This document shows, one piece after another, positions 7,220-15,548 of a DNA stretch of 41,630 bases. The notes below the pieces were generated by a model that ran no database searches, was not told the DNA's origin, and saw only the letters and a list, made by a program, of their open reading frames with translations. Position 1 is the stretch's first letter. Every line of letters starts with the position of its first letter. Made by a program: the position numbers and the translations under genes. The DNA is taken from positions 1 through 41,630 of the forward strand of contig NZ_CAMQAZ010000022.1 of assembly GCF_946998835.1 (NCBI RefSeq), in the 5' to 3' direction. The stretch is from an uncultured Corynebacterium sp. (GTDB taxonomy: Bacteria; Actinomycetota; Actinomycetes; Mycobacteriales; Mycobacteriaceae).

Positions 7220-8269
7220 ATGCCAGCTGGACATGGTCACTCACATGGCCATTCTCATGGTCACTCGCACGGAGCAGACGGGCACCGAGAGTGCTCAACT
7301 CCTCCGCCACCGCCCGGAACTGTCGACTTGGAGCAGCTTCACCAGCGTGCTGAGGCCGAGCGTAAGCGCCGCGAGGCGATCGAGCGGGCAACCAGCGACC
7401 AGGGGGAGGGGCTGCCACCAGTCGTCGAAATTACCCCGCAGAATCTTGAAGCGGAGGTGGTCCTACGCTCGGAGCAGGTGCCGGTTATCGTCTTGATTGG
7501 CATGGCCGGTGCAGCCGATTCACTGCATCTTCGCGCTGAGTTGGAAGGCATGGCTCGTGAAGCCAATTTGAACTGGATTCTGGCGTGGGTAGATGCGGAG
7601 GAGCACCCGCAATTGGCCCAGGCATTCGGTGTGCAGGCCGTGCCGACAGTCACGGCTGTGGCCATGGGTAGCCCGATTGGCATGTTCGTGGGAGAGAAGA
7701 CCCGCGACTGGCTGGAGCAGTGGCTGGCGCAGGTCATGGAGGCCACCCGGGGGCGTCTCAAGGGGCTACCGGCGGGAACTCGTATGGCTGGAGAAGACAG
7801 CGCGATAGAGGCACCGGAGCCGACCGACTTCTTCGGTAATCCCGTCCCCACAGATGATCCCCGTTTGGAGCAGGCAGAAAATCTGCTTGCCGAGGGCAAT
7901 TTCGATGAGGCCCTGGCACTCTATGACTCCATGGTGCAGTCCGAGCCCGCGAACCAGGGGCTGAAGCGCGCCCACGCTAATGTGTCGTTCTTTGCCCGCG
8001 CAGCCAAGATTGATCGCAGCGCGGATCCGATTGCAAAGGCCGATGCCGAGCCTAAGAATGTCGCGCTCGCACTCGATGCCGCGGATGTCACGATGCTTGT
8101 CGACGATCCTGCCAAGGCGCTCGATCGTTTGTTGACGTTGCTTCCGCAGGTGTTTGGCAGTGACCGCGAGGCCGTTAAGACTCGTTTATTAGAGCTGCTT
8201 GCTCTGTTCGATACCACGGACCCGGTGGCGTTGGATGCGCGGAGAAGGATGGCGAGCGCACTGTATTAG
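7220..8269 (+). CDS. Thioredoxin-fold/TPR protein (YbbN/CnoX-like) with His-rich N-terminus
   Basis: This 349-aa protein corresponds in position and architecture to mycobacterial Rv1324. Residues 4-22 form a Gly/His/Ser repeat with eight histidines (HGHSHGHSHGHSHG), then a linker. Roughly residues 65-180 are a thioredoxin fold (VPVIVLIGMAGAADSLHL, WVDAEEHPQLAQAFGVQAVPTV). The position of the redox CxxC is occupied by GMAGAADS, so the domain cannot act as a dithiol oxidoreductase. Residues about 210-349 are helical TPR-like repeats (AENLLAEGNFDEALALYD). Relatives with this layout act as holdases/co-chaperones in E. coli. GGAGAGGA (7201-7208) is a good ribosome binding site for ATG 7220. The His-rich tail suggests metal binding (inference). 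Confidence 0.85.
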   Translation: MPAGHGHSHGHSHGHSHGADGHRECSTPPPPPGTVDLEQLHQRAEAERKRREAIERATSDQGEGLPPVVEITPQNLEAEVVLRSEQVPVIVLIGMAGAADSLHLRAELEGMAREANLNWILAWVDAEEHPQLAQAFGVQAVPTVTAVAMGSPIGMFVGEKTRDWLEQWLAQVMEATRGRLKGLPAGTRMAGEDSAIEAPEPTDFFGNPVPTDDPRLEQAENLLAEGNFDEALALYDSMVQSEPANQGLKRAHANVSFFARAAKIDRSADPIAKADAEPKNVALALDAADVTMLVDDPAKALDRLLTLLPQVFGSDREAVKTRLLELLALFDTTDPVALDARRRMASALY

Positions 8270-8279
8270 TCCCTGGGGA

Positions 8280-8675
8280 TTAGCCTGAAGCGTCGGTGTA
8301 CGGCCAGTCTTCCGGTGCCATGAAATAATAGACGCTACCCATGACTGTCGTCATGAACGCTAGCAACAAGACGAACAATGTCGCTTTCATGGCAATATGA
8401 CGCTCGGCATACCAGGCGTAAAAAGCATCGAGCTTTGATGCCAACCAGATGTTCAGGCGGCGTGTTGGCGGGTGAACCAGCGAGAGAATTCCCAGTGCCA
8501 CAAAGATGCAGAGCCAACCGGGGGCGGGGGTCGGCAGAATAATAATGCCAACAATTAGTAGTGCGAAGCCCGCTACGAGCAGAACAGGGGAGAGTACCGG
8601 CCCGTACCAGGTATTGCGCATATGGGCATGCTGAATCTGCATGCGGTCCATCAAACGATGTACCTTTTCCTCCAT
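8280..8675 (-). CDS. Small membrane protein of the PGPGW (TIGR02611) family
   Basis: This 131-aa protein has three predicted membrane segments: residues about 25-45 (VLLVAGFALLIVGIIIL), about 50-65, and about 98-120 (LFVLLLAFMTTVMGSVYYF). Between the first two lies PTPAPGW, a variant of the PGPGW signature of this family. Function is unknown. A ribosome binding site AGAGGAAG precedes the ATG at 8675. It converges with the thioredoxin-fold gene, leaving 10 bp between stops, where a small TCCC/GGGA inverted repeat is the only structure. Confidence 0.82.
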   Translation of the reverse strand: MEEKVHRLMDRMQIQHAHMRNTWYGPVLSPVLLVAGFALLIVGIIILPTPAPGWLCIFVALGILSLVHPPTRRLNIWLASKLDAFYAWYAERHIAMKATLFVLLLAFMTTVMGSVYYFMAPEDWPYTDASG

Positions 8676-8829
8676 CGCGATTCACTTCCTCTGGTTTTAG
8701 GAGCAACGTGGTACTTCCAGCAGTAATCTTGCGGGGCACGTCGATATTTCACCCATTGTGGCACAGATAGCGGTACTTGGTGCATCGAATTTGTTCCCAA
8801 GGTGGTAATCTGCCAACCGTTCAAACTGG

Positions 8830-8872
8830 CCTCACTGTGTGAGGTTTCTCTGATTCTCGGCTGTCACCAGCC
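8830..8872 (+). promoter_or_regulatory. Two small hairpins in the leader of the serine-hydrolase lipoprotein gene
   Basis: CCTCAC/GTGAGG (8830-8835 with 8839-8844) and GGCTG/CAGCC (8859-8863 with 8868-8872) can each fold. The second ends directly against the AGGAG ribosome binding site (8873-8877). They could modulate translation; this is structural inference only. Confidence 0.35.
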
Positions 8873-8883
8873 AGGAGCTTTGC

Positions 8884-10011
8884 ATGCGACTTCGCCCTAA
8901 TGCCCGCCGTGCGACCTCGATTATGGCCATTGCTGTGCTTTCGGTCTCACCAGTGTTGGTAGGTTGCACAATTGATGTTTCTCACAACGCCGGGCCCACA
9001 TCCGATACGGCGGTTGCGGCGCCGGAAAGCTCGCAGGACGGCTGGGATGTTGCCGAAGAAGTGGAGTGGACGGATGCGCAGGAGGTCCTCGATACGGCGG
9101 CTAAGAACTTTTCGGACAACTATGGCATTGATTTGGGTGTCTATTTGCGGGTCATCGATGGCCCGTACAAGGGGCTCACAGCGTCGGTAGGCAAGGACGA
9201 GAAACAGTATTCGGCCTCCACCATCAAGGCTGCGCTGGTGGTCACAGTACTGAAGAAGTTCGGAGATAATCTTGACAAGACCGTGACCGTCGATTGGGAC
9301 AATGGCGTTGGCGGAAGTGTGATTGGCCCGGGGCAGTACACGTTAGACGGGCTGTTGCAGTACGTGATGCGGTATTCAGATAACACTGCGGCCAATGGGC
9401 TTATCGACGCGGTCGGGGATTTTGATGAGGTCAACAAGACCATTAAGGAGGCCGGTGTTGATGACGAGCGCTACCACCTGGGCAATAAGTTCAATATCCC
9501 CAACCCAAGTGGGGATCGCTCGTGGTTCACGCCCTCTCAGGCCGCGCTCTTTATGGCACGCCTCCAGGAGGTGGCCGACGGCACCTCAAAGCACAACTTC
9601 GTCACCAAGGACACGGCCCAAACTGCACTGACATACCTCACGTACGGAGGCTCGCAGAAGTTCGTGATGTATGTCGGCTCCGCGGTGCAGAAGACCGGGG
9701 ATACCGCCGCTGGTGTTAATGATCACGGTATTTTGTACACGGCCGCAGGCCCCATCGCTTACGCAATTACGACGCGCTTCGAGGTTCCGCTCAATGAGCT
9801 TACCGACGGTCTGCTCGGCCAGCTCGGTTCGCAGATTGTCCCACTCCTGCCGGATTACAACCGCCTTGGCAAAGACGGTAAGCCACTGACTGCGAAGCAG
9901 GCTGCGACGTGGAGTGCACATGAGGATGGCTCCGGTTACACCGATGATTCGGATCCCTCGAACTACAACGAGTCCTTGGAACCCGACTGGTTTAATCCAT
10001 TCCGAGAATAA
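8884..10011 (+). CDS. Lipoprotein with beta-lactamase/transpeptidase-like serine hydrolase domain
   Basis: This 375-aa exported lipoprotein has an N-terminal signal (RRATSIMAIAVLSVSPVLVGC) with lipobox cysteine at residue 28. After an acidic linker comes a class A beta-lactamase-like domain with the three active-site motifs: S112-x-x-K115 (STIK), S165-D166-N167 (SDNTAANGL) and K270-T271-G272. The omega-loop ExxLN motif that supplies the deacylating Glu166 of true class A enzymes is not evident; the matching region reads RYHLGNKFNIPNPSGD. It may therefore be a slow acylating penicillin-binding or cell-wall enzyme, not a drug-hydrolysing lactamase. ATG 8884 follows AGGAG at 8873-8877. It converges on glgB. 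Confidence 0.85.
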   Translation: MRLRPNARRATSIMAIAVLSVSPVLVGCTIDVSHNAGPTSDTAVAAPESSQDGWDVAEEVEWTDAQEVLDTAAKNFSDNYGIDLGVYLRVIDGPYKGLTASVGKDEKQYSASTIKAALVVTVLKKFGDNLDKTVTVDWDNGVGGSVIGPGQYTLDGLLQYVMRYSDNTAANGLIDAVGDFDEVNKTIKEAGVDDERYHLGNKFNIPNPSGDRSWFTPSQAALFMARLQEVADGTSKHNFVTKDTAQTALTYLTYGGSQKFVMYVGSAVQKTGDTAAGVNDHGILYTAAGPIAYAITTRFEVPLNELTDGLLGQLGSQIVPLLPDYNRLGKDGKPLTAKQAATWSAHEDGSGYTDDSDPSNYNESLEPDWFNPFRE

Positions 10012-10041
10012 GACCTGGGTAAGCTCTGTAAAACCGAAACT

Positions 10042-10102
10042 GCCCGTGTAGCAGGATTTTCTGGCCGGAACCCCAGGCCGCTGAAAACCGTGCAACACGG
10101 GC
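10042..10102. terminator. Large imperfect hairpin between convergent genes
   Basis: Outer arms GCCCGTGT (10042-10049) and ACACGGGC (10095-10102) are perfect. Inner segments (GCA/TGC, TTTTC/GAAAA, GGCC/GGCC) continue the pairing with small bulges to an apical AACCCC-type loop. It lies between the lipoprotein gene and glgB, which converge. No strong U-tract follows on the forward strand, so it may be a bidirectional terminator or a 3'-end stabiliser. Confidence 0.55.
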
Positions 10103-10142
10103 GATTTCTATTTAATTGTCTATTGTTTGGCTGGATTCGGGA

Positions 10143-12338
10143 CTAGCCCTGCCACTTCAGCCACACAGCGGTGTTGGCCGGCAATACCAGGTCAACCGAG
10201 TGAGCTTGGCCATTCCAGCCTTCCTCAACTGCCGTAACGGTACCGTTTTCGCCGTAGCCGGAACCTTCGTAACGCGATGCGTTGGTATTCAGGATTTCGG
10301 TCCACTGGCCGCCGCGTGGCACACCAATCTTGTAGACCTCTTGCGTGCTTCCGGACAGGTTGTAGACGCAGGCGATGACCGAACCATCGGTGCCGTAGCG
10401 AACGAACGACACGACATTGTTCGCGGAGTCATCGGCGTTAATCCACTGGAAGCCCTCTGGGCGGTCATCCTGGGTGTAGAACGCCGGGTTGTCCTTGTAG
10501 ATGACGTTGATGTCCTTGACCAACAGCTGAATGCCGCGGTGGAACTCACCGCCCCAGCCTTCGAGGTTGTCCCAGGCCACGGATTCATCGTGATTCCACT
10601 CGTGGTTCTGACCAAGGTCCTGGCCCTGGAAGAGCAACTGCTTGCCCGGGTGCGCCCACATGAAAGTCAAGAACGTACGCAGGCCGGCGGCCTTGTCCCA
10701 ATCGCCGCCCGGCATGCGCTCCCATAGCGAGCCCTTGCCGTGCACAACCTCGTCGTGGCTAATCGGCAGAATGAACTCTTCCGAGTAGGCGTAGACCATA
10801 GCGAAGGTGAGCTCATGGTGGTGGTAGGAGCGGTAGATTGGCTCCTTGCTGAAGTACTCCAGCGTGTCATTCATCCAGCCCATGTTCCACTTCATGGAGA
10901 AGCCGAGGCCACCGTGTTCGGTTGGCGCAGTCACACCTGGCCAGGAAGTAGATTCCTCGGCGACTGTGAGGAATCCCGGGTGGTGCTTGTGCACAGTGGC
11001 GTTGAATTCCTGCAGGAACTGAACAGCATCGAGGTTTTCACGGCCACCGTACTGGTTCGGTAGCCACTCGCCCTCGTTGCGGGAGTAGTCCAGGTACAGC
11101 ATGGAGGCAACAGCGTCGACGCGCAGACCATCGATGTGGAACTCCTCCGCCCAGTACAGTGCGTTGGCGTAGAGGAAGTTGCGGACCTCATTGCGTCCGA
11201 AGTCGAAGACGTAGGTGCCCCAGTCGCGCTGCTCGCCGCGGCGCCAGTCCGGGTGCTCGTAGCAGGCGGTGCCATCGAAACGGGCGAGAGCGAACTCGTC
11301 CTTCGGGAAATGACCCGGGACCCAGTCCATGATGACACCAATACCGGCAGCGTGGAAGGCATCAACCAGGCCACGGAACTGATCCGGAGTGCCGAAGCGG
11401 CTGGTCGGAGCGTAGTAACCGGAAACCTGGTAGCCCCAGGAGCCTGTGAATGGGTGCTCAGATACCGGCATGAACTCCACGTGGGTGTAGCCCATGTCGA
11501 CGACGTAGCGCACCAGCTTCTCAGCCATGACCTCATAGCTCAGGCCCTGCTTCCACGAACCCAAGTGGACCTCGTAGATAGAGATAGGCTCTTCTGTCCA
11601 GTCAGTGTTGGCACGCTTTTCCATCCACGCCTGGTCACCCCAGGTGTAGTCGGAGCTCGTAACAATCGACCCAGTTGCCGGTGGCAGTTCAGCCGCACGC
11701 GCCATCGGGTCAGCCTTATCTCGGCGGTGTCCCTCCGGGGTAGTGATGGCGAACTTGTAGACATCGCCCTCACCAACACCCGGGATGAACAGCTCCCAGA
11801 TACCTGCGCCACCCATAGAACGCATTGGGTACTGCGCGCCGTTCCACATGCAGAAGTCACCGACAACGGCAACGCCACGTGCATTGGGAGCCCAAACAGT
11901 AAACGAGGTGCCCTCGACCGTACCCAGTTCGGTGTCGTAACTATGCAGGTGTGCACCGAGGACCTTCCACAGCTCCTCGTGGCGTCCCTCTCCGATTAGG
12001 TGCAGGTCACCGGCGCCAATGGTGGGGAGGAAACGGTAGCCGTCGGCACGCTCCACGGTCTCGCCCGAGTCCCACGTAATGCGTAGGCGGTAGTCGAAGT
12101 CATCGCCTCCCGGGACGAGTGCGGTGAAGAAACCGTCGCCCAGGTTCTCCGCTTCGAATTCGCCGCGAGTGCTAACGACAGTAACCGTCTGAGCACCGAA
12201 AACCCTCGTGCGAATAACCGTGTCGCCGTCTACGACATGTGCGCCGTAGATGCTGTGCGGATCGTGATGGGTGCAGTAGCGCAGGCGATCCATATCGCCG
12301 GAATCAATTGCGAGGCGGGGATCTGTGTGGGCTCCCAT
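10143..12338 (-). CDS. glgB: 1,4-alpha-glucan branching enzyme
   Basis: GlgB transfers alpha-1,4 glucan segments to make alpha-1,6 branches. The 731-aa protein has the usual layout: N-terminal carbohydrate-binding modules, a central GH13 barrel and a C-terminal beta domain. The GH13 residues are visible: nucleophile D408 in DGLRVDAVASMLYLDYSR, acid/base E461 in TVAEESTSWP, and transition-state D529 in PISHDEVVHGKGSL. The ATG at 12338 is preceded by GGAAGGA as ribosome binding site, which forms a perfect inverted repeat with the bases between it and the ATG. glgE lies 182 bp upstream on the same strand, so the pair can make a branched alpha-glucan together. Length and motifs are normal. Confidence 0.97.
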   Translation of the reverse strand: MGAHTDPRLAIDSGDMDRLRYCTHHDPHSIYGAHVVDGDTVIRTRVFGAQTVTVVSTRGEFEAENLGDGFFTALVPGGDDFDYRLRITWDSGETVERADGYRFLPTIGAGDLHLIGEGRHEELWKVLGAHLHSYDTELGTVEGTSFTVWAPNARGVAVVGDFCMWNGAQYPMRSMGGAGIWELFIPGVGEGDVYKFAITTPEGHRRDKADPMARAAELPPATGSIVTSSDYTWGDQAWMEKRANTDWTEEPISIYEVHLGSWKQGLSYEVMAEKLVRYVVDMGYTHVEFMPVSEHPFTGSWGYQVSGYYAPTSRFGTPDQFRGLVDAFHAAGIGVIMDWVPGHFPKDEFALARFDGTACYEHPDWRRGEQRDWGTYVFDFGRNEVRNFLYANALYWAEEFHIDGLRVDAVASMLYLDYSRNEGEWLPNQYGGRENLDAVQFLQEFNATVHKHHPGFLTVAEESTSWPGVTAPTEHGGLGFSMKWNMGWMNDTLEYFSKEPIYRSYHHHELTFAMVYAYSEEFILPISHDEVVHGKGSLWERMPGGDWDKAAGLRTFLTFMWAHPGKQLLFQGQDLGQNHEWNHDESVAWDNLEGWGGEFHRGIQLLVKDINVIYKDNPAFYTQDDRPEGFQWINADDSANNVVSFVRYGTDGSVIACVYNLSGSTQEVYKIGVPRGGQWTEILNTNASRYEGSGYGENGTVTAVEEGWNGQAHSVDLVLPANTAVWLKWQG

Positions 12339-12351
12339 GGAAGGTCCTTCC
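12339..12351 (-). promoter_or_regulatory. glgB ribosome binding site inside an inverted repeat
   Basis: Reading on the reverse strand, GGAAGG A CCTTCC runs up to the ATG. The Shine-Dalgarno sequence is followed immediately by its exact complement. A 1-nt loop cannot fold as a simple hairpin, but the site could pair between transcripts or be a protein site. Confidence 0.35.
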
Positions 12352-12520
12352 GAAGCGTTTCTAGGTAGGGGAATGTGAAGTTATTGAGTTCAGTTTTAAA
12401 GAAATAACGGGGACGTAGGGGAGAAGCAGGCTACTAACTCACCCGCCAGCCTAACGACGAAACGTTGTGACTGTGGCCAGGTCCGCAGCTCACTAACCCC
12501 GAAAGTTCCCAGCCGGCGTC

Positions 12521-14551
12521 CTAGCCCTCGTAGTCGGGGACTTCGCGCCAAGCCAACTTGTGGCGAAGCTTGACATCAATCTCCGGCAGCTTGATGATGT
12601 GCGCGACGTTTTCCCACGGAGCCAGGCGGACGTAGTTGTCCTTGCCCCAGTTGAACTGGTTGCCAGTAATCAAGTCGGTGACATCCATACGGTCGTGGTT
12701 GCGGTGACCGATGCGGTCCATGTCGAGGTGCAGGGTCGCTTCCTGGGCATTCCACGGATCGAGGTTGAGAACAACCAGGATGGCGTCGCCCGTGACCGGG
12801 TCAAGCTTGGAGTACGCCAGCAGGTTGTCATTGTCGATGTCGTGGAAGTGCAGGTTGCGGAGCTGCTGCAGCGCCGGGTGCTCACGGCGAATCTTGTTCA
12901 ACGTGGCAATGAACGGTTCCAGCGAGTTTCCGGTGGCCAGAGCCTGGTCGTAATCGCGGCTGCGGAGCTGGTACTTCTCGCTGTCGAGGTACTCCTCGGA
13001 GCCGTCCTTGACCGGAACATTCTCAAACAGTTCGAAGCCGGAGTACATGCCCCAGAGCGGCGACAGTGTCGAAGCTAGCGCGGCACGGATAGCAAATGCG
13101 CCGCGGCCACCCTTGACGAGGAACTCATGCAAAATATCCGGGGTGTTTACCCACAGGGATGGGCGGGCGATGTCCGCGTGGCGGGTAATCTCCTCACCGA
13201 ACTCAGTCAGCTCCTTCTTCGTGGTCTTCCACGGGAAGTAAATGTAGGACTGAGTGAAGCCGGCCTTGGCCAGGCCGTAGAGACGGGCCGGGGCAGTGAA
13301 GGCCTCTGCCAGGAAGATGACCTCTGGGTTGGTCTCGTGGACGGTCTCAATGAGCCATTCCCAGAAGTTGCCCGGCTTGGTGTGGGGGTTGTCCACGCGG
13401 AAGACCTTGACACCGCGCTTGATCCAGAACTTCACTACACGCAGGACCTCGGCGTACAGGCCCTTGGCGTCGTTGTCGAAGTTCAGCGGGTAGATGTCTT
13501 GGTACTTCTTCGGCGGGTTCTCTGCGTAGGCAATAGTGCCGTCCGGCAGTACGGTGAACCACTCAGGGTGAGCCTTAGCCCACGGGTGGTCCGGTGCACA
13601 CTGCAGCGCCAGGTCGATAGCGACCTCCAGGTCGCGCTCCTTGGCGGCCGCGATGAACTCCTTGAAGTCCTTCTCGTCACCGAGGCTCGGGTGGATGGCA
13701 TCGTGGCCGCCCTCATCGGAGCCGATTGCCCACGGAGATCCGACATCGCCCGGTTCCGGGGTCAGGGTGTTGTTGCGCCCCTTTCGGTTGATTTCACCAA
13801 TCGGGTGAATCGGCGGTAGGTAGACGGTGTCGAAGCCCATGCGCTGGGCGCGGTCGAGCTGGGCAACCGCAGTCTTGAAAGTACCGTGCAGCAGTTCGCC
13901 GTTTTCGCCGAAACCGCCGTTAGAACGCGGGAAGAATTCGTACCACGAAGAGTAGAGGGCCTCGCGGCGGTCGACCTTAATCTTGCGGGTCTTGCCGCGG
14001 GTCAAAAGGTCACGCACCGGGTGTGCCTCCAGGATGGCCCTGGTCTCGTCGGAAAGCGCGGCTGCGATGCGGGCGCGGAGGTCGCCTTCACCACGCAGGC
14101 CTGCAGCGACGGAGCGCAGATGGTTGCGGTGGACAGCAGCGGCGCTCGTAGCGGCGCGGTCGAAGAGGCCGGCGCCAATCTCCAGGTCGTTGGCAAGTTC
14201 TGCCTCGCTCTGACCGGCCTCGAACTTCTTGGTGATGGCATTGCGCCACGTCGCCATTGGGTCCGACCAGGCATCAATGCGGATGGTCCACAGTCCGGGA
14301 ACGTCAGGAACAAAGGTGGCGTTGACCTGGTTTGGATCGTGGTCAGAAAAGTGCATTGGAATGCGCTGCGAACGGGAAGCAAACGCTGATTCCTTCGGCC
14401 CCTTGACGTTGAGTGTAGCGTTCATCGCATCGTGGCCCTCGCGCCAGATGACGGCGAAGGTTGGGACGACTTCACCCACTACGGCCTTCGATGGAGTTGC
14501 ACCACCGTTGATTTGGGGGCGGATGTCGTCAATACCGATTCGACCAGTCAT
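12521..14551 (-). CDS. glgE: Alpha-1,4-glucan:maltose-1-phosphate maltosyltransferase
   Basis: GlgE lengthens alpha-glucan chains with maltose-1-phosphate, the actinobacterial alternative to ADP-glucose synthase. With ATG 14551 the protein is 676 aa, typical for the family, beginning MTGRIGIDDIRPQINGGATP. The N-terminal domain contains KAVVGEVVPTFAVIWREGHD. The GH13_3 barrel has nucleophile D387 in VFRVDNPHTKPGNFW and acid/base E416 in IFLAEAFTAP, with NTPDIL downstream. The frame stays open to 14878, but that stretch overlaps the divergent ABC gene and is not GlgE-like. AGGAGAA upstream of 14551 supports the chosen start. No TreS/Pep2 or GlgM gene is nearby, so the maltose-1-phosphate source is elsewhere. 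Confidence 0.97.
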   Translation of the reverse strand: MTGRIGIDDIRPQINGGATPSKAVVGEVVPTFAVIWREGHDAMNATLNVKGPKESAFASRSQRIPMHFSDHDPNQVNATFVPDVPGLWTIRIDAWSDPMATWRNAITKKFEAGQSEAELANDLEIGAGLFDRAATSAAAVHRNHLRSVAAGLRGEGDLRARIAAALSDETRAILEAHPVRDLLTRGKTRKIKVDRREALYSSWYEFFPRSNGGFGENGELLHGTFKTAVAQLDRAQRMGFDTVYLPPIHPIGEINRKGRNNTLTPEPGDVGSPWAIGSDEGGHDAIHPSLGDEKDFKEFIAAAKERDLEVAIDLALQCAPDHPWAKAHPEWFTVLPDGTIAYAENPPKKYQDIYPLNFDNDAKGLYAEVLRVVKFWIKRGVKVFRVDNPHTKPGNFWEWLIETVHETNPEVIFLAEAFTAPARLYGLAKAGFTQSYIYFPWKTTKKELTEFGEEITRHADIARPSLWVNTPDILHEFLVKGGRGAFAIRAALASTLSPLWGMYSGFELFENVPVKDGSEEYLDSEKYQLRSRDYDQALATGNSLEPFIATLNKIRREHPALQQLRNLHFHDIDNDNLLAYSKLDPVTGDAILVVLNLDPWNAQEATLHLDMDRIGHRNHDRMDVTDLITGNQFNWGKDNYVRLAPWENVAHIIKLPEIDVKLRHKLAWREVPDYEG

Positions 14552-14705
14552 AAAAGACGTTCTCCTAATTCTCGGCGAGCTGGGTGAAAATCGACGTGGA
14601 AAATCGAAGTAAAAGTCATCTCGAGCGAACTCGATTTGCTCCCTACCGAGGATAGTTGAGAATGTCCAAGCGCACATTCGGGCAAAGTTAAGGCACCATA
14701 GATGT

Positions 14706-15542
14706 GTGGCTGATTTGGAAGAAGACTTTAACGAAGATCTGCTCCTCGACTTTCGCGACGTAAACCTGGTTCGTGGTGGCCGTACGCTGGTCGGGCCTGT
14801 GGATTGGCAAGTAGAACTCGATGAGCGCTGGGTCATCATGGGCCCGAATGGTGCGGGCAAGACTTCTCTGATGCGCATTGCGGCAGCGGAGGAGTTCCCG
14901 TCTTCAGGGGTGGCTTATGTGATGGGTGAGCAAATTGGTCGAACCGATATGCGTGATTTGCGCACCATGATCGGGTTGACATCATCGTCGATTGCTCACC
15001 GCATCCCGAACGATGAGAAAGTCGCAGACCTCGTCATCTCCGCCAGTTACTCCGTCCTGGGGCGCTGGCGTGAAACCTATGAAGAGATGGACTTCGAACA
15101 GCTCGCCGAGATTCTTGAACGCATGGGCGCTGAGCATCTCGCAGATCGCACCTGGGGAACGCTCAGTGAGGGAGAGCGCAAGCGCGTGCTCATCGCACGA
15201 GCCATGATGGTTAACCCCGAACTACTGCTTCTCGACGAGCCGGGGGCCGGGCTCGACCTGGGCGGCCGCGAGGACCTGGTTGGGTATTTAGGTGAACTCG
15301 CACTCGACCCGGATGCGCCGGCAATGGTGATGATTACGCACCACCCAGAGGAAATTCCGTACGGCTTTACCCACGCGATGCTTCTCGACGAAGGAAAGAT
15401 TGTCGCCCAGGGTCTTATCGACGACGTTCTGACCGGGGAGAATTTGACCAAGGCCTTCCACCAGGAAATCGTTGTGGATCGCATCGATGGGCGCTACTTT
15501 GCGCGCCGGGCACGACGTGCTGGAAAGCATCGGAAGAAGTAG
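14706..15542 (+). CDS. ABC transporter ATP-binding protein without adjacent permease
   Basis: This 278-aa single nucleotide-binding domain has Walker A GPNGAGKT (residues 46-53), ABC signature LSEGERKRVLIARA, Walker B LLLLDEP with E178, and switch histidine region MITHHPEEIPYG. The sequence resembles the YlmA/ModF-like soluble ATPases that occur without a membrane partner, and none is adjacent here. The substrate is unknown. The start codon is GTG at 14706; no strong ribosome binding site is seen. It diverges from glgE across 154 bp and is followed after 6 bp by a NUDIX gene, so the ATPase, NUDIX and methyltransferase genes may form one transcript. Confidence 0.88.
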   Translation: MADLEEDFNEDLLLDFRDVNLVRGGRTLVGPVDWQVELDERWVIMGPNGAGKTSLMRIAAAEEFPSSGVAYVMGEQIGRTDMRDLRTMIGLTSSSIAHRIPNDEKVADLVISASYSVLGRWRETYEEMDFEQLAEILERMGAEHLADRTWGTLSEGERKRVLIARAMMVNPELLLLDEPGAGLDLGGREDLVGYLGELALDPDAPAMVMITHHPEEIPYGFTHAMLLDEGKIVAQGLIDDVLTGENLTKAFHQEIVVDRIDGRYFARRARRAGKHRKK

Positions 15543-15548
15543 GCGCTC

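Noticed and set aside
14552..14878. 109-codon upstream extension of the glgE frame
   Set aside because: It overlaps the divergent ABC ATPase start, reads as Arg/Ser-rich shadow sequence and has no match to the GlgE N-terminus. A good ribosome binding site precedes ATG 14551.
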